DNA of 64,000 nt, from positions 1-64,000 of the forward strand of contig DASXUX010000105.1 in NCBI GenBank assembly GCA_036504595.1, given 5' to 3'. The position numbers and the translations under genes were made by a program. The DNA is from DASXUX01 sp036504595. Lineage in GTDB: Bacteria; Planctomycetota; SZUA-567; H5-PLA8. Of the stretch, positions 27,839-36,524 are shown in pieces. The notes below the pieces were generated by a model that saw only the letters and a program-made list of their open reading frames with translations, had not been told where the DNA came from and searched no databases. Position 1 is the stretch's first letter. Each line of letters opens with the position of its first letter.

Positions 27839-28135
27839 ATGTATCGTCACGGCGATGTCCTCATTGAAGCAGTGACCGAGATCCCGAATGGTGCCCGCAA
27901 ACTACCCGACTGCACCTTGGCCCAAGGCGAGTTGACCGGCCACAGCCACCGAGTAGCTCAGGCCGACGCGGCGGAGTTGTACGAATCGAGTGGCGTGTTG
28001 TTTCTGCGCGTGATCAAGGAGCAAGCGACCATCGTCCATCAGGAACATAAACAAATCGATTTGCCGCAGGGGCTCTACCGGGTGTGGCGACAGCGCGAAT
28101 ATTCGCCTGAGGAAATCCGCATCGTCCGTGATTAG
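27839..28135 (+). CDS. Small conserved hypothetical protein
   Basis: This 98-residue soluble protein (YRHGDVLIEAVTEIPNGARK start, EGELTGHSHRV-like centre, ending PQGLYRVWRQREYSPEEIRI) starts at 27839 with GGGAGG upstream. I recall similar short proteins (HGDVLI ... TGHSH) next to DUF6745 genes in other bacteria, and the DUF6745 gene here overlaps its end by 8 bp. The histidine-containing TGHSH could bind a metal or nucleotide, but no function is known. Confidence 0.7.
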   Translation: MYRHGDVLIEAVTEIPNGARKLPDCTLAQGELTGHSHRVAQADAAELYESSGVLFLRVIKEQATIVHQEHKQIDLPQGLYRVWRQREYSPEEIRIVRD

Positions 28136-29321
28136 CCGCTTTGTTCCGCTGCGCTGCTTGCTGCGTTGGGCTGCCGGTGTCTTCGCGGGCGGCTCGACCC
28201 TTGGCCGGCCGGCGCCAATCCGCCCGGAGGTCCCCATCAAGCGCCCATCTCCGAAAGCGTGGAACACCCGCGCGCTCAAATTGCGGGACAACGGCAAGAG
28301 CATTTCCGTGGACTATGACGACGAGAGCCTTGTCTTACCGGCGACCGCCCCGATCACAACACTTCGGACCCTTCCAAATGGCCTGCATTCGTTCAAAGTA
28401 GATCTCAGTGGATGCCGAGCCCTCGAACGCCTGCCGGACGGCCTGGAAGCCCGGCATTTGATCTTGAACGGATGCTTGGCCCTGCGCGAGCTGCCATCGG
28501 GCCTGTGCTGCTATCACCTTGAGGCAAACAGCAGCGGCCTGAGATCGCTTCCCGATGATCTGCAAGTCGAGTATCGCATCGATCTGGCGGACTGCCGCGA
28601 ACTGAGCAGCTTGCCTGCCGGATTGGCGCCGTGCGCACTGAACCTGCGAAACTGCACAAAGCTGACCGCACTTCCTAAAGGCCTTGACGTGCGGTTCCTG
28701 GACATCAGCGGTTGCGGTGTGCTGATCGATTGGCCCGAGACTGCAATAGTTTCGACGGGGCGCCTGCTTATGCGCGGATGCATGGGCCTAAGAAGATTCC
28801 CGCCGCACATCCGTTCTCTCAGCCACCTGGATATTTGTGACTGCCCGCGGCTTCGCGAGTTGCCAGAAGGACTGGAAATCGGAAATTGGCTCGACCTCGC
28901 CAACACGGAACTCAAAGGGCTGCCAAATTCCCTCCAGGGCGTGTCACTGCGCTGGCGCGGCGTTCCGATCGAGAGCCGCATCGCGTTTCATCCGGAAACG
29001 ATCACAGTCCAGGAGATTCTGCGCCAGCAAAACGCGGAACTCCGGCGCGTGCTGCTGGAGCGCTATGGCTTCAGCCGCTTTATGCAGGAGGCGAAAGCAG
29101 AGCTGCTCGACAAGGACAGCGACCCGGGCGGTGAGCGGCGGCTGCTGCGAGTGAAACTCGAGGGCGACGAGGACCTGGTCTGCGTCTCCTTCGTCTGTCC
29201 TTCGACGGGTCGGCAGTACATCACGCGTGTCCCGCCGGATATGGCGACTTGCCAACAAGCAGTTGCGTGGATGGCCGGCTTTGATGATCCGAAGCATTAC
29301 CGCCCGCTGATCGAAACTTGA
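28128..29321 (+). CDS. Leucine-rich-repeat protein with DUF6745-like C-terminus
   Basis: This 397-residue protein starts with GTG at 28128, overlapping the previous gene. Residues 70-280 are about ten short, irregular leucine-rich repeats of about 20 residues with the pattern LDLxxCxxLxxLPxGL (CRALERLPDGLEA, CLALRELPSGLCC, CRELSSLPAGLAP). The C-terminal 110 residues (FSRFMQEAKAELLDKDSDPG, then CPSTGRQYITRVPPDMATCQ) fit the DUF6745 pattern. LRRs bind proteins; DUF6745 has no known activity. It converges on and overlaps by about 100 bp the STM4011-like gene. It may or may not belong to the adjacent island. Confidence 0.75.
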   Translation: MISRFVPLRCLLRWAAGVFAGGSTLGRPAPIRPEVPIKRPSPKAWNTRALKLRDNGKSISVDYDDESLVLPATAPITTLRTLPNGLHSFKVDLSGCRALERLPDGLEARHLILNGCLALRELPSGLCCYHLEANSSGLRSLPDDLQVEYRIDLADCRELSSLPAGLAPCALNLRNCTKLTALPKGLDVRFLDISGCGVLIDWPETAIVSTGRLLMRGCMGLRRFPPHIRSLSHLDICDCPRLRELPEGLEIGNWLDLANTELKGLPNSLQGVSLRWRGVPIESRIAFHPETITVQEILRQQNAELRRVLLERYGFSRFMQEAKAELLDKDSDPGGERRLLRVKLEGDEDLVCVSFVCPSTGRQYITRVPPDMATCQQAVAWMAGFDDPKHYRPLIET

Positions 29322-30186
29322 GCGCATCGGGCCAGCCATCCGGAATCCGCTCCAGCAGGCCAGCGCCGAACACTTCGCACAAATTCAAATAATCGAGATG
29401 GACATAGCCGATGTGGCAGCCACACATCGGCGCTGGGCAAGGGCTCTCTTTCAGGCAGGCTGGAAAACCCGCTTTGTAGATGTTGCCGAGGATCTCTGGC
29501 ACGAAATGGCAGCGGCGCATGTTGCCATCTCCGTCCACGGAGACCACCTGATTCCCGCAGCGACAACTGCGTCCGGCGCTCGAGTGCCCGAGAGTGTTGA
29601 GTGGAAAGAGCGAATCAACCTCGCTGAATTCCTTGACCTGCGCCGCAGAGTAGTAGTTGCCGCGATCCTTGTACGCGTTAATCCACAGGTAGACTTCCGG
29701 CGGCAGCGCGGCACGCAAAGCCATGATTTCAGCCGCGTTCTCCAGCAACCCGACCACGCCGACGCTGTAGCGGATGCCCAGTGCAGTTAGGCGGCCGCAT
29801 TGGGCCACAAAAGACGCACGCGACACCTGTCCGGGATGGTACGTCGTCCACAGCGCGACCTTCCCCGCGGGGGCGTACTCAAGCCAATCCAATGAGCCCG
29901 AGAGATTCGTCTGCGCGGCGACCTTTCTGATCTGCGGCAGAGCCGCCAGGCGGAGAATCGCCTCCTGATAAGCTTTGTGTATTAGCGCTTCGCCCCAGGG
30001 CGTGAAGAAGAAGGAGAGCGCATCACCCCCGCGCGACTCAACCCAGTTCACCAGTCGAGCCAGCTTGGCGGCATCCACATCGACATCCGCAGCGTTCGGC
30101 GGGCGCTTTGAAAACGGACAGTACCAGCAACCGTAGTTGCAGCTGGCCAGCGGCCCGCGATACAAAATCGTAAGCGTCAGCTCCAC
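29221..30186 (-). CDS. STM4011 family radical SAM protein
   Basis: A GTG at 30186 is the likely start, overlapping the previous gene's stop by 10 bp. The radical SAM cluster motif C-x3-C-x2-C is CNYGCWYC near residue 16-23. Further C-terminal cysteines (SCRCGN, RRCHF, CPAPMCGCHIG) suggest one or more auxiliary iron-sulfur clusters as in SPASM/twitch proteins. It is the last gene of a seven-gene minus-strand operon that matches the Salmonella STM4011-STM4015 order. The reaction is unknown; such proteins usually modify a peptide or small molecule. Confidence 0.85.
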   Translation of the reverse strand: MELTLTILYRGPLASCNYGCWYCPFSKRPPNAADVDVDAAKLARLVNWVESRGGDALSFFFTPWGEALIHKAYQEAILRLAALPQIRKVAAQTNLSGSLDWLEYAPAGKVALWTTYHPGQVSRASFVAQCGRLTALGIRYSVGVVGLLENAAEIMALRAALPPEVYLWINAYKDRGNYYSAAQVKEFSEVDSLFPLNTLGHSSAGRSCRCGNQVVSVDGDGNMRRCHFVPEILGNIYKAGFPACLKESPCPAPMCGCHIGYVHLDYLNLCEVFGAGLLERIPDGWPDALKFRSAGGNASDHQSRPSTQLLVGKSPYPAGHA

Positions 30187-31496
30187 TGGAACGACTCCAT
30201 GAGCTTTCGGACTTTGCCAGAGTACAGCCACGGCCCGATAACATCTGACTTGTCGATCCCAGGCTGGGTCAGGTGAAGTCGCCCGTCTTCTTCGCGCGCC
30301 AGCCCGCGTTCGCTCAAAATTCGCAGCTCGCGGAAATCAGCGATCGCCTCCAAGTCGAAACGATCGCGGTACGCTTGCAGAAACAAGCCATCTATCATCA
30401 GCAGCGACTGGATCAGGTAACGCCGGCGCTGGTCTTCCGCGTCGAGCTGATAACCGTAGCTCGCCACCTCAAACTCGCGCTCTGTCCTGTCTGCATAATC
30501 TTTCAGAACACTACGCACTCCGTTACAGCTCACCGCGTATGGCCACGAGTAATGCAGCGCTCGCGTGTAAGAGCGCGCGCCGCAACCTAAGCCGATCATC
30601 CCATCTTCCTGGCAGCAGTACTGAGGCGCACGCGAAGACTCCGCTGCGCGAAGCTGAAACATGCGCATTGAAATCTGCCGGTAGCCGGCGGCACAAAGAA
30701 TGTCGCGTCCCATCCCATAAAGCTGCTGCCGGATGTCCGGCCAGAAGGAATTGCTTTGCCCCATCGCTGTCCGTGGCCGGACGTACAGTGGGTAAAGGTA
30801 GAGCTCCTCCGGCTGGTACATGAGTGCGCCACGAAGCGATTCCGTCCATGTTTGCGGGCATTGGCCAGGCAAGCCATAGATGAGATCCACGTTCAGTACG
30901 CTGAACTGCAGTTCTTTGGCGGTGGTGAGCGCCGCATGAGCATCACGAGCATTTTCCCGCCGGCCAACGGCTGCGTTTTCAGCATTGATGAAGCTCTGCA
31001 CGCCCAGGCTCAGCCGGGATACGCCAAGCTGTCTCAATAGTGCCAGCTTGGTGCGGGTGGCCGTGGCCGGCGATGTTTCGACCGAGCACGGCACGCTGTC
31101 GGGTGCAAGACCAAGAGTGTTCCTTGCCAGATGGAACAGACGCTCGAGCTCCCGTTCCGAGAGCAGCGTTGGTGTGCCGCCACCAATGGCCATTCGGGCA
31201 ACCGAGAACTCACCAAGTGCCTTTTGCGTTGCCTGTGCCTGCCGCTGGAGCGCACCTAGGTACACGTCGATGAACTCTCTGTTCAACTCAGCTTGGCTGA
31301 AAAGATTGCAGTAACCGCAGCGCGACTGGCAGAATGGAATATGAAAGTAGAGGAGCAGCGAAGTTCGCCTCTCCGATGCCCAGAGCTGATCGAGCCGGAC
31401 GGAATGCGGCAGAACGCGATGCGCAGTCTTGTGTGGGTACGAGTAGGCATATCCCTGATAAGCGTCGCCTGCGAGAAGGGTGTCCAGTTCAGTCAC
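30177..31496 (-). CDS. STM4012 family radical SAM protein (HemN-like)
   Basis: This 439-residue protein starts with GTG at 31496, its codon overlapping the stop of the previous gene. The cluster motif is CQSRCGYCNLFSQ (C-x3-C-x2-C) after YFHIPF, the HemN-type pattern, followed by GGGTPTLL and SLGVQSF, typical of the coproporphyrinogen-oxidase-like branch. It belongs to the STM4012 group and not to true HemN, judged by its partners. It sits between the sulfatase-like hydrolase and the STM4011 protein, with translational coupling at both ends. Confidence 0.88.
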   Translation of the reverse strand: MTELDTLLAGDAYQGYAYSYPHKTAHRVLPHSVRLDQLWASERRTSLLLYFHIPFCQSRCGYCNLFSQAELNREFIDVYLGALQRQAQATQKALGEFSVARMAIGGGTPTLLSERELERLFHLARNTLGLAPDSVPCSVETSPATATRTKLALLRQLGVSRLSLGVQSFINAENAAVGRRENARDAHAALTTAKELQFSVLNVDLIYGLPGQCPQTWTESLRGALMYQPEELYLYPLYVRPRTAMGQSNSFWPDIRQQLYGMGRDILCAAGYRQISMRMFQLRAAESSRAPQYCCQEDGMIGLGCGARSYTRALHYSWPYAVSCNGVRSVLKDYADRTEREFEVASYGYQLDAEDQRRRYLIQSLLMIDGLFLQAYRDRFDLEAIADFRELRILSERGLAREEDGRLHLTQPGIDKSDVIGPWLYSGKVRKLMESFQWS

Positions 31497-32302
31497 GCGC
31501 GACGCTCCGGCAGAACGAACTCCGCATAGGGCACTTCCCAGATGACTGGATGGCACAGGCGGTGCCCGAAGTAGCCGTCTTCTCCGTAAGCTGTACCGTG
31601 ATCGGAGCAGACGATGCAGATCACCCGCGCGCGGCGCTGCAGCAGAGTGAAAAGCGAGGGCATACATTCATCGACGTATTCGAGCGCGGCGCGATGCGTC
31701 AGCAGCGAGTCGGAGGTGGCACCTTCCAGGAAGATGCAGTTCGGCTGGTGCAGCGCGGAAACGTTTACGAACAGGAATAGGCGGCGTTCCTTCGGAAGCG
31801 CTTCGATCGCTTGGCGTGCAACGTGAACTTGGTTTTCCGTCGAATGCCGATCCGTGACTCCCATTTCGGGGGACCAGTGACTCTCCTGGAAAAATCCGGG
31901 CAACACGCAGCCCATCGGATTGCGCTTATTGAAGAAACCCACGCCGCCGACGCAGATCGTATGATAGCCACGCAGCGCAAAGCCGGTGATGATGTCAGGC
32001 GCGTCGAACACGCAGGTCTGTGGAGATGTCGTTTCACTGCCGTCAAAGCGGGTTGCGAACAGTCGCGAGTGTTTGCCGGGAGCAGCCGGTGTGGGCAAAA
32101 AGCCGGCGAAAAAAGCGTGGTGCGCCGAATAGGTGAAATTGCCGGGAGTGTGGCGCTTCTCCCATTTGCCTTGGGGCAGGATCCGCGCGAAGTTCGGCGT
32201 TGAGCCTTCAGAGAGTGCCTGAACCGCGACATCATAGCGCAACGTATCGAGCGTAACGAAGAGCACGTCATGCGTGCCGACAAGTGCGTTGGCGTCGATC
32301 AT
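31493..32302 (-). CDS. STM4013/SEN3800 family hydrolase (sulfatase/phosphatase superfamily)
   Basis: This 269-residue protein has the alkaline-phosphatase-superfamily layout: DVLFVTLDTLRYDV at the start with the metal-binding aspartate and a threonine in the nucleophile region, and CSDHGTAYGEDGYFGH near 230-246 with the Asp-His metal pair. It fits the STM4013/SEN3800 family. Its stop overlaps the STM4012 start and its start overlaps the HAD gene stop. No signal peptide is seen, so it is cytoplasmic, unlike true sulfatases. Substrate unknown. Confidence 0.85.
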   Translation of the reverse strand: MIDANALVGTHDVLFVTLDTLRYDVAVQALSEGSTPNFARILPQGKWEKRHTPGNFTYSAHHAFFAGFLPTPAAPGKHSRLFATRFDGSETTSPQTCVFDAPDIITGFALRGYHTICVGGVGFFNKRNPMGCVLPGFFQESHWSPEMGVTDRHSTENQVHVARQAIEALPKERRLFLFVNVSALHQPNCIFLEGATSDSLLTHRAALEYVDECMPSLFTLLQRRARVICIVCSDHGTAYGEDGYFGHRLCHPVIWEVPYAEFVLPERRA

Positions 32303-32955
32303 AAGGCCTCCGGCAGGTCGAGAATGCTCTCGATGATCCTGCAGGGCTGTGGCAGCTCGCGGGGGTAGCTGCGCCCGCGGGCGACCCAGCAGCTCGCCAT
32401 GCCGTGCTGCATCGGCCCGAGCACGTCACGTTCCACATCGTCGCCGACCAGAAGCGACTCACTCGCGCAAAAGCCAGCGCGAGAGAGCGCACCAGCGTAG
32501 ATACGCGCGTCGGGCTTTGCGACTCCCAACTCGCCCGAAATGATTATTGAGTCAAAGTACTGCGACAGGCCGGCACGCTGGAGTTTCCGTCTCTGTCGAG
32601 AGCCGTGCCCGTTCGAGATCACGCCAAGGCGGTAACGACCCCGAAGGGAAGCGAGCATGTTGCAGATGGCGGGGTCGATCACGATGTTATCCAGAATAGC
32701 TTGCGCGCAGGCTTGCCAGAACTCGCTTGGTGTCATCTGTAGTCTGGGAAACGAGTTGACCACCCATTCGGAAAACTGCGACCGTGGAGCATATCCGCGC
32801 TTGTCGCGCTCCAAGCACGCGGCCACGTATCGCTCGCTTTCCGATATTGCGAACACATCCGGTCGCGACTGCATGAACGTATCGAGCGCGCTCCGCATGG
32901 CTTTGGTTCTGTCCACGAGCGTGTCGTCAATATCGAAGAAGATCGCCTTCAGCAT
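32299..32955 (-). CDS. HAD-superfamily phosphatase
   Basis: This 218-residue protein starts at the ATG at 32955. All four HAD motifs are visible: DIDDTLVD (nucleophile D), SNGHG (motif II), K in GVAKPD (motif III) and GDDVERD (motif IV). The cap region between motifs I and II is of the helical type. HAD enzymes of this kind dephosphorylate small metabolites. Its start overlaps the end of the STM4014 gene by 7 bp and its stop overlaps the start of the STM4013 gene, so it is embedded in the operon. A HAD inside this cluster is a variation on the Salmonella order as I remember it. Confidence 0.88.
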   Translation of the reverse strand: MLKAIFFDIDDTLVDRTKAMRSALDTFMQSRPDVFAISESERYVAACLERDKRGYAPRSQFSEWVVNSFPRLQMTPSEFWQACAQAILDNIVIDPAICNMLASLRGRYRLGVISNGHGSRQRRKLQRAGLSQYFDSIIISGELGVAKPDARIYAGALSRAGFCASESLLVGDDVERDVLGPMQHGMASCWVARGRSYPRELPQPCRIIESILDLPEAL

Positions 32956-34127
32956 GAAACACCTGCCGTGGGACACATCGCGCGAATCTCCATCGTATAA
33001 GTGTCCATCCCGCCACAAAGCACATCCGGCAGTAGATCTCCGAATGCGTTGACTTCGCAAATTGCGTGGGAACAGAATGATGGCGTTACGAGTACGTCTA
33101 TTCCAGCGTAGAGGCTACCGGGAAAAACGGAAGCGGTCCGGCGACAGCTTTGCTCCACGGCGCTCCACGCCGCCTCAGGCATTCGGTTGCGGACCTCCTG
33201 CACATTGCCGCGATGTGCGCCGAGATGCAGATTGGTCATCGGTGCTTTGCTCAAACGCACAACAGTATGCCGCGGTTGGCCAGCGATCGTGACGATTCGC
33301 AGATCGAAGGTGTGATCGGCGATCCCGGCTTTCGGCACCCACTCTTCCACCTGTGCGCGTTCCCGGCATACCGCGTTCACGATTTCTGTGACGTCCTCCA
33401 ATCTGGTGTACTGCCGAATCTTGCGCGAATTATAGAATTGGGTTTCACCATTGTGGCGGACGATTTCCATCGTTGTTTTCGCGAGCAACCGAGGTCCATT
33501 TTGCGCCAGCGCGATTACGCTGGACGCGCTTGAGCCGTGTGCTGGTTTGATGAACACGCGTGGGCAATGGCGCCGCTGCATTTTCGAGAATAGCTCTTCG
33601 ACGTTGCGGATGACGCCCAGTGAAGCAGGTACGGGTATCCCGTGGTGAGCGAGCAGAGCATGGCTGCGTCGCTTATCAAACATCACTTCAATCTCCGACG
33701 GCGAGTTCATCAGCGTAACGGTACGGCGAACGTGCAGCTCACGCACGATTCTGCGCAGGGCCGAGCGGAAGCCCAGGAACCACTGGCGGTATGGAAATAT
33801 CCGGCCGCGATCCAGGACGAGTGCGGAAACCTCTTCTCTTGTGAGTCTTAGTGACTCCTCCTCATCGTCGTCTTCTGAGGCTCCGGCCGAGAGCAGGGCG
33901 CGATCAACTTCGAGGTTTCTTCCGGGAGACTCAATCCGCAGAACGGCGCCGGCCTCGATGCCCCGAAAGAGCGGACTACTATCTGAAAGGAAATCTGCCC
34001 AGGCAACCACCTGCGCGAGAGGCAGATTCAGGTTTCGCAGAGCTTGCTGAAAGAACGTCACACGGCGATCGCCTGGGGTGCCCAGCATGACGAAGCGGGT
34101 TGGCGGCTCACTCGGAGACGGCGACAT
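32949..34127 (-). CDS. STM4014 family protein (ATP-grasp-like)
   Basis: This 392-residue protein starts at the ATG at 34127, preceded by GAGGA and overlapping the preceding gene's stop by 20 bp. The middle and C-terminal parts look like an ATP-grasp fold: CPRVFIKPAHGSSASSVIAL (phosphate-binding strand and loop), DLRIVTIAGQPRHTVVRL and the ICEVNAFGDLLPD end, which supplies the magnesium-binding Glu/Asn. ATP-grasp enzymes join a carboxylate to an amine or thiol. With two radical SAM proteins this suggests a small-molecule or peptide modification pathway. Confidence 0.82.
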   Translation of the reverse strand: MSPSPSEPPTRFVMLGTPGDRRVTFFQQALRNLNLPLAQVVAWADFLSDSSPLFRGIEAGAVLRIESPGRNLEVDRALLSAGASEDDDEEESLRLTREEVSALVLDRGRIFPYRQWFLGFRSALRRIVRELHVRRTVTLMNSPSEIEVMFDKRRSHALLAHHGIPVPASLGVIRNVEELFSKMQRRHCPRVFIKPAHGSSASSVIALAQNGPRLLAKTTMEIVRHNGETQFYNSRKIRQYTRLEDVTEIVNAVCRERAQVEEWVPKAGIADHTFDLRIVTIAGQPRHTVVRLSKAPMTNLHLGAHRGNVQEVRNRMPEAAWSAVEQSCRRTASVFPGSLYAGIDVLVTPSFCSHAICEVNAFGDLLPDVLCGGMDTYTMEIRAMCPTAGVSC

Positions 34128-35118
34128 AACGGTCCTCGCCATCTGGGCGACGCGCATCATCTGCGATCACTTGGATCCCGAGTTGCCTCAGTTTTGACAG
34201 CAAGCCCGACGCAACATAATGATGATGAAGATCAAGTGTCTTGAGCCTGCGCGTGGCAGGCGCATCCAGCAAAGCACGCGCGCCGTCATCACCCAAGGTT
34301 CCGAGCGATAAATCCAGCGCCTCAACTCGCTCCAGAAGCGGCGAAGACGAAATCGCTCGCGCGACTTCGTCCGCGTACTCGCAGTCACGCAAGCCGAGGT
34401 ATTTGAGCTTGGGAAGCCGATCTTGGGCAAAGAGCGGCGTCAGGTCGGCAATCGTGGAATCGCCGCCATAATCATCGGTACCCAACCAGAGTTCCAGGTG
34501 CTCCAGGTTCGGCAAATCCGCCAACGCGACTTGCCGGACAACCTCCTTTGGCAGTCCGCCGCTCTGCAGTATCAACGTTCTAAGGCCTGTGTGCTTCAAT
34601 GGCTCGCCAAGGGACAGGTCATTTCCTCCTCTGATCTGTAGATGTTCGAGATGGGGGTACGCTTGCAGAACTGGTGCAAGATCGCTTTGCTGAATCCAGG
34701 AGATCTCATTCTCCTCCTGGGTTATGTCCCCGATAAAAAGCGCCTTCTGCTTCGGCAGCCTTGCTTTCGCTGCGACAAGCGCTTTGACAATCTCCACACT
34801 GGTGTCAGTTCCGTCGAACGTGCTGCAGCCTACCCAAGACCCCACGATTAGTCCTGGCGCCTCGCTGCTTCCCGGTTTGGACAGGAAGTTCTCTAATAGC
34901 TGAGTCCATGAGTTTCCGACTGGCTTGAGCCGTCTGCCTCGAAATAGCTCTCGAAAAATGCCAATGAGACAACCCGATTTGAACCGCTCAGGATCACTGT
35001 CGTACAGCAAGCCAAGGCGATAGATCACTGATGCAGGATCGGTTAACTCCTGCTTCGGATCAAAGTCCTTCACTGGGAACCCAGCGAAAGTGGTAAGGTG
35101 CTCTAAGCTCTCCATCAA
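34108..35118 (-). CDS. STM4015 family protein (copy 2)
   Basis: This 336-residue protein has leucine-rich-repeat-like helical and strand units (LPNLEHLELWLGTDDYGGDS, LPKLKYLGLRDCEYADEVAR, RVEALDLSLGTLGDDGARAL) and ends in YVAVSE. It is clearly paralogous to the gene upstream. Ends are coupled: its start lies 3 bp from the upstream stop, and its stop lies inside the STM4014 start region. The STM4015 family has no assigned activity; an LRR fold suggests a binding protein, perhaps the carrier or recogniser of a substrate. Confidence 0.8.
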   Translation of the reverse strand: MMESLEHLTTFAGFPVKDFDPKQELTDPASVIYRLGLLYDSDPERFKSGCLIGIFRELFRGRRLKPVGNSWTQLLENFLSKPGSSEAPGLIVGSWVGCSTFDGTDTSVEIVKALVAAKARLPKQKALFIGDITQEENEISWIQQSDLAPVLQAYPHLEHLQIRGGNDLSLGEPLKHTGLRTLILQSGGLPKEVVRQVALADLPNLEHLELWLGTDDYGGDSTIADLTPLFAQDRLPKLKYLGLRDCEYADEVARAISSSPLLERVEALDLSLGTLGDDGARALLDAPATRRLKTLDLHHHYVASGLLSKLRQLGIQVIADDARRPDGEDRYVAVSE

Positions 35119-35121
35119 CGC

Positions 35122-36042
35122 TCACTCGGAGACCGCAACATAACGGTCTTCACCATCGGCACCGGCATCCTCTTGTTCGTCAAGATTGACCTCAATCGGC
35201 AGCTTTCTGAGCTTCTTCATCATTGCGTCCGACAGGTAATGATGATGCAGATCCAGCACTTTCAGTTCTTTCATGCCAGCGGAATCGAGCAGGTGCTGAG
35301 CGCCGGCGTCGGAAAGTGTTCCGAGCGACAAATCGAACGTCTTAATGCGCATCAGAATTGGCGAACTGGCGATGGCTTGCGCAATTTCATCAGCGTTCTC
35401 GCTGTCGCGCAGTCCGAGATACTTCAACTTTGGGAAGATCTTTCCGTCCAGCAGTGCTTTCAGATCATCAATGGTCGAATCCCCGCCGTAGTTGTCAGTT
35501 CCGAGCCAGAGCTCCAAATGCTCCAGGTTTGGCAGACTCGCGCGAAGCACCTGCCGTACGACTTCGGCGCTCAGGCCACCGGTCTCGATGATGAGAGTTT
35601 TGAGCGCGTCGTTTTTCGGTTTTCCAAGGCTCAGGTTCGTGTTCCCGCGCACTCGGAAATACTCCAATTGTGGATACGCGCTGAAGACGGGAGACATGTC
35701 GGTTTGCTGAATCCACGAGATCTCGGATTCTTCAGACGTGATATCCCCGATAAACAGGTAGCGCAGCGCTGAGAGCTTAGTTCTCGCGGCTACGAGCGCC
35801 TCCACAATCCTGCTGGAATCAGTGCCGGCTGGGTCGCCCCATGAGCCTATGATTAGACCGAGGCTCTCCTTCGCTAACGGCTGCTGTAGGTACTTGGCGA
35901 TGAGGTCCGGCATGGTCGAGCCAGACTCAGCGGCATCGTAGTCGAGGGCCAAACGGTACATTAGTTTTGCCTTGACCGGCTTCTCCGGATCAAAATCGAC
36001 AACCTTAAAGCCAGCGAGTTCTTCGACGTGCGAACTGAGCAT
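35122..36042 (-). CDS. STM4015 family protein (copy 1)
   Basis: This 306-residue protein starts at the ATG at 36042, with GGAG 8 bp upstream. It shares order and sequence patterns with the downstream paralogue: LPNLEHLELWLGTDNYGGDS, LKYLGLRDSENADEIAQAI, LDLHHHYLSDAMMKKLRKLP and the end DRYVAVSE. It is the first gene of the STM4015-to-STM4011 operon; the upstream 36043-36239 must hold the promoter. Tandem duplication of this gene is a local feature. Function unknown. Confidence 0.82.
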   Translation of the reverse strand: MLSSHVEELAGFKVVDFDPEKPVKAKLMYRLALDYDAAESGSTMPDLIAKYLQQPLAKESLGLIIGSWGDPAGTDSSRIVEALVAARTKLSALRYLFIGDITSEESEISWIQQTDMSPVFSAYPQLEYFRVRGNTNLSLGKPKNDALKTLIIETGGLSAEVVRQVLRASLPNLEHLELWLGTDNYGGDSTIDDLKALLDGKIFPKLKYLGLRDSENADEIAQAIASSPILMRIKTFDLSLGTLSDAGAQHLLDSAGMKELKVLDLHHHYLSDAMMKKLRKLPIEVNLDEQEDAGADGEDRYVAVSE

Positions 36043-36416
36043 AATCCGATCTCCGATACATAATGAAGTTGTAGTTGGAGGCACATGTTACACGCGGTGA
36101 AATGAGACTGCAAACAGCGAGAAATCAAAAGACTCTCTGGCGTTCAGCCTTCCCGCAAGTGTTCACCGGTTTCCTTCTCTGCAGGCGCCGATGCGGATAA
36201 ACGCAGAGCCCCACGTTCGTATCAGTCCACGATTCCTCCATGACGGACGGAACCGCCCCGAACACGTACGCCGCTTTCAGCAAGGCACACGGCCAATGTA
36301 CGCTTGCAGATCCTCTTGACCGTTCTCGTTACCGCTGTCCAGTGAACTCCATTTTCGTTCCGCCATCACCGTTCAACCCTTCTACCCCACCCGATTTGGC
36401 CCAAATCGAATATCTG

Positions 36417-36506
36417 CATGGGACGGGTGTGCGTGAAGACGAGGAATCGAATTCCCCATTAGTTTGCATGGGACGGGGGTACGTGAAAACGGTGAATCGT
36501 GTTTTC
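36417..36506 (+). repeat. Imperfect tandem repeat upstream of the beta-helix gene
   Basis: Two copies of a 40-base unit lie at 36417-36456 and 36466-36506. Both begin CATGGGACGGG and carry GTGAA, AACG or GACG, then GAATCG. They agree at about four positions in five. They lie just before the likely start of the secreted beta-helix gene and could be regulatory, or simply a local duplication. Confidence 0.5.
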
Positions 36507-36524
36507 CTGTCAGTCACGGAGAGA

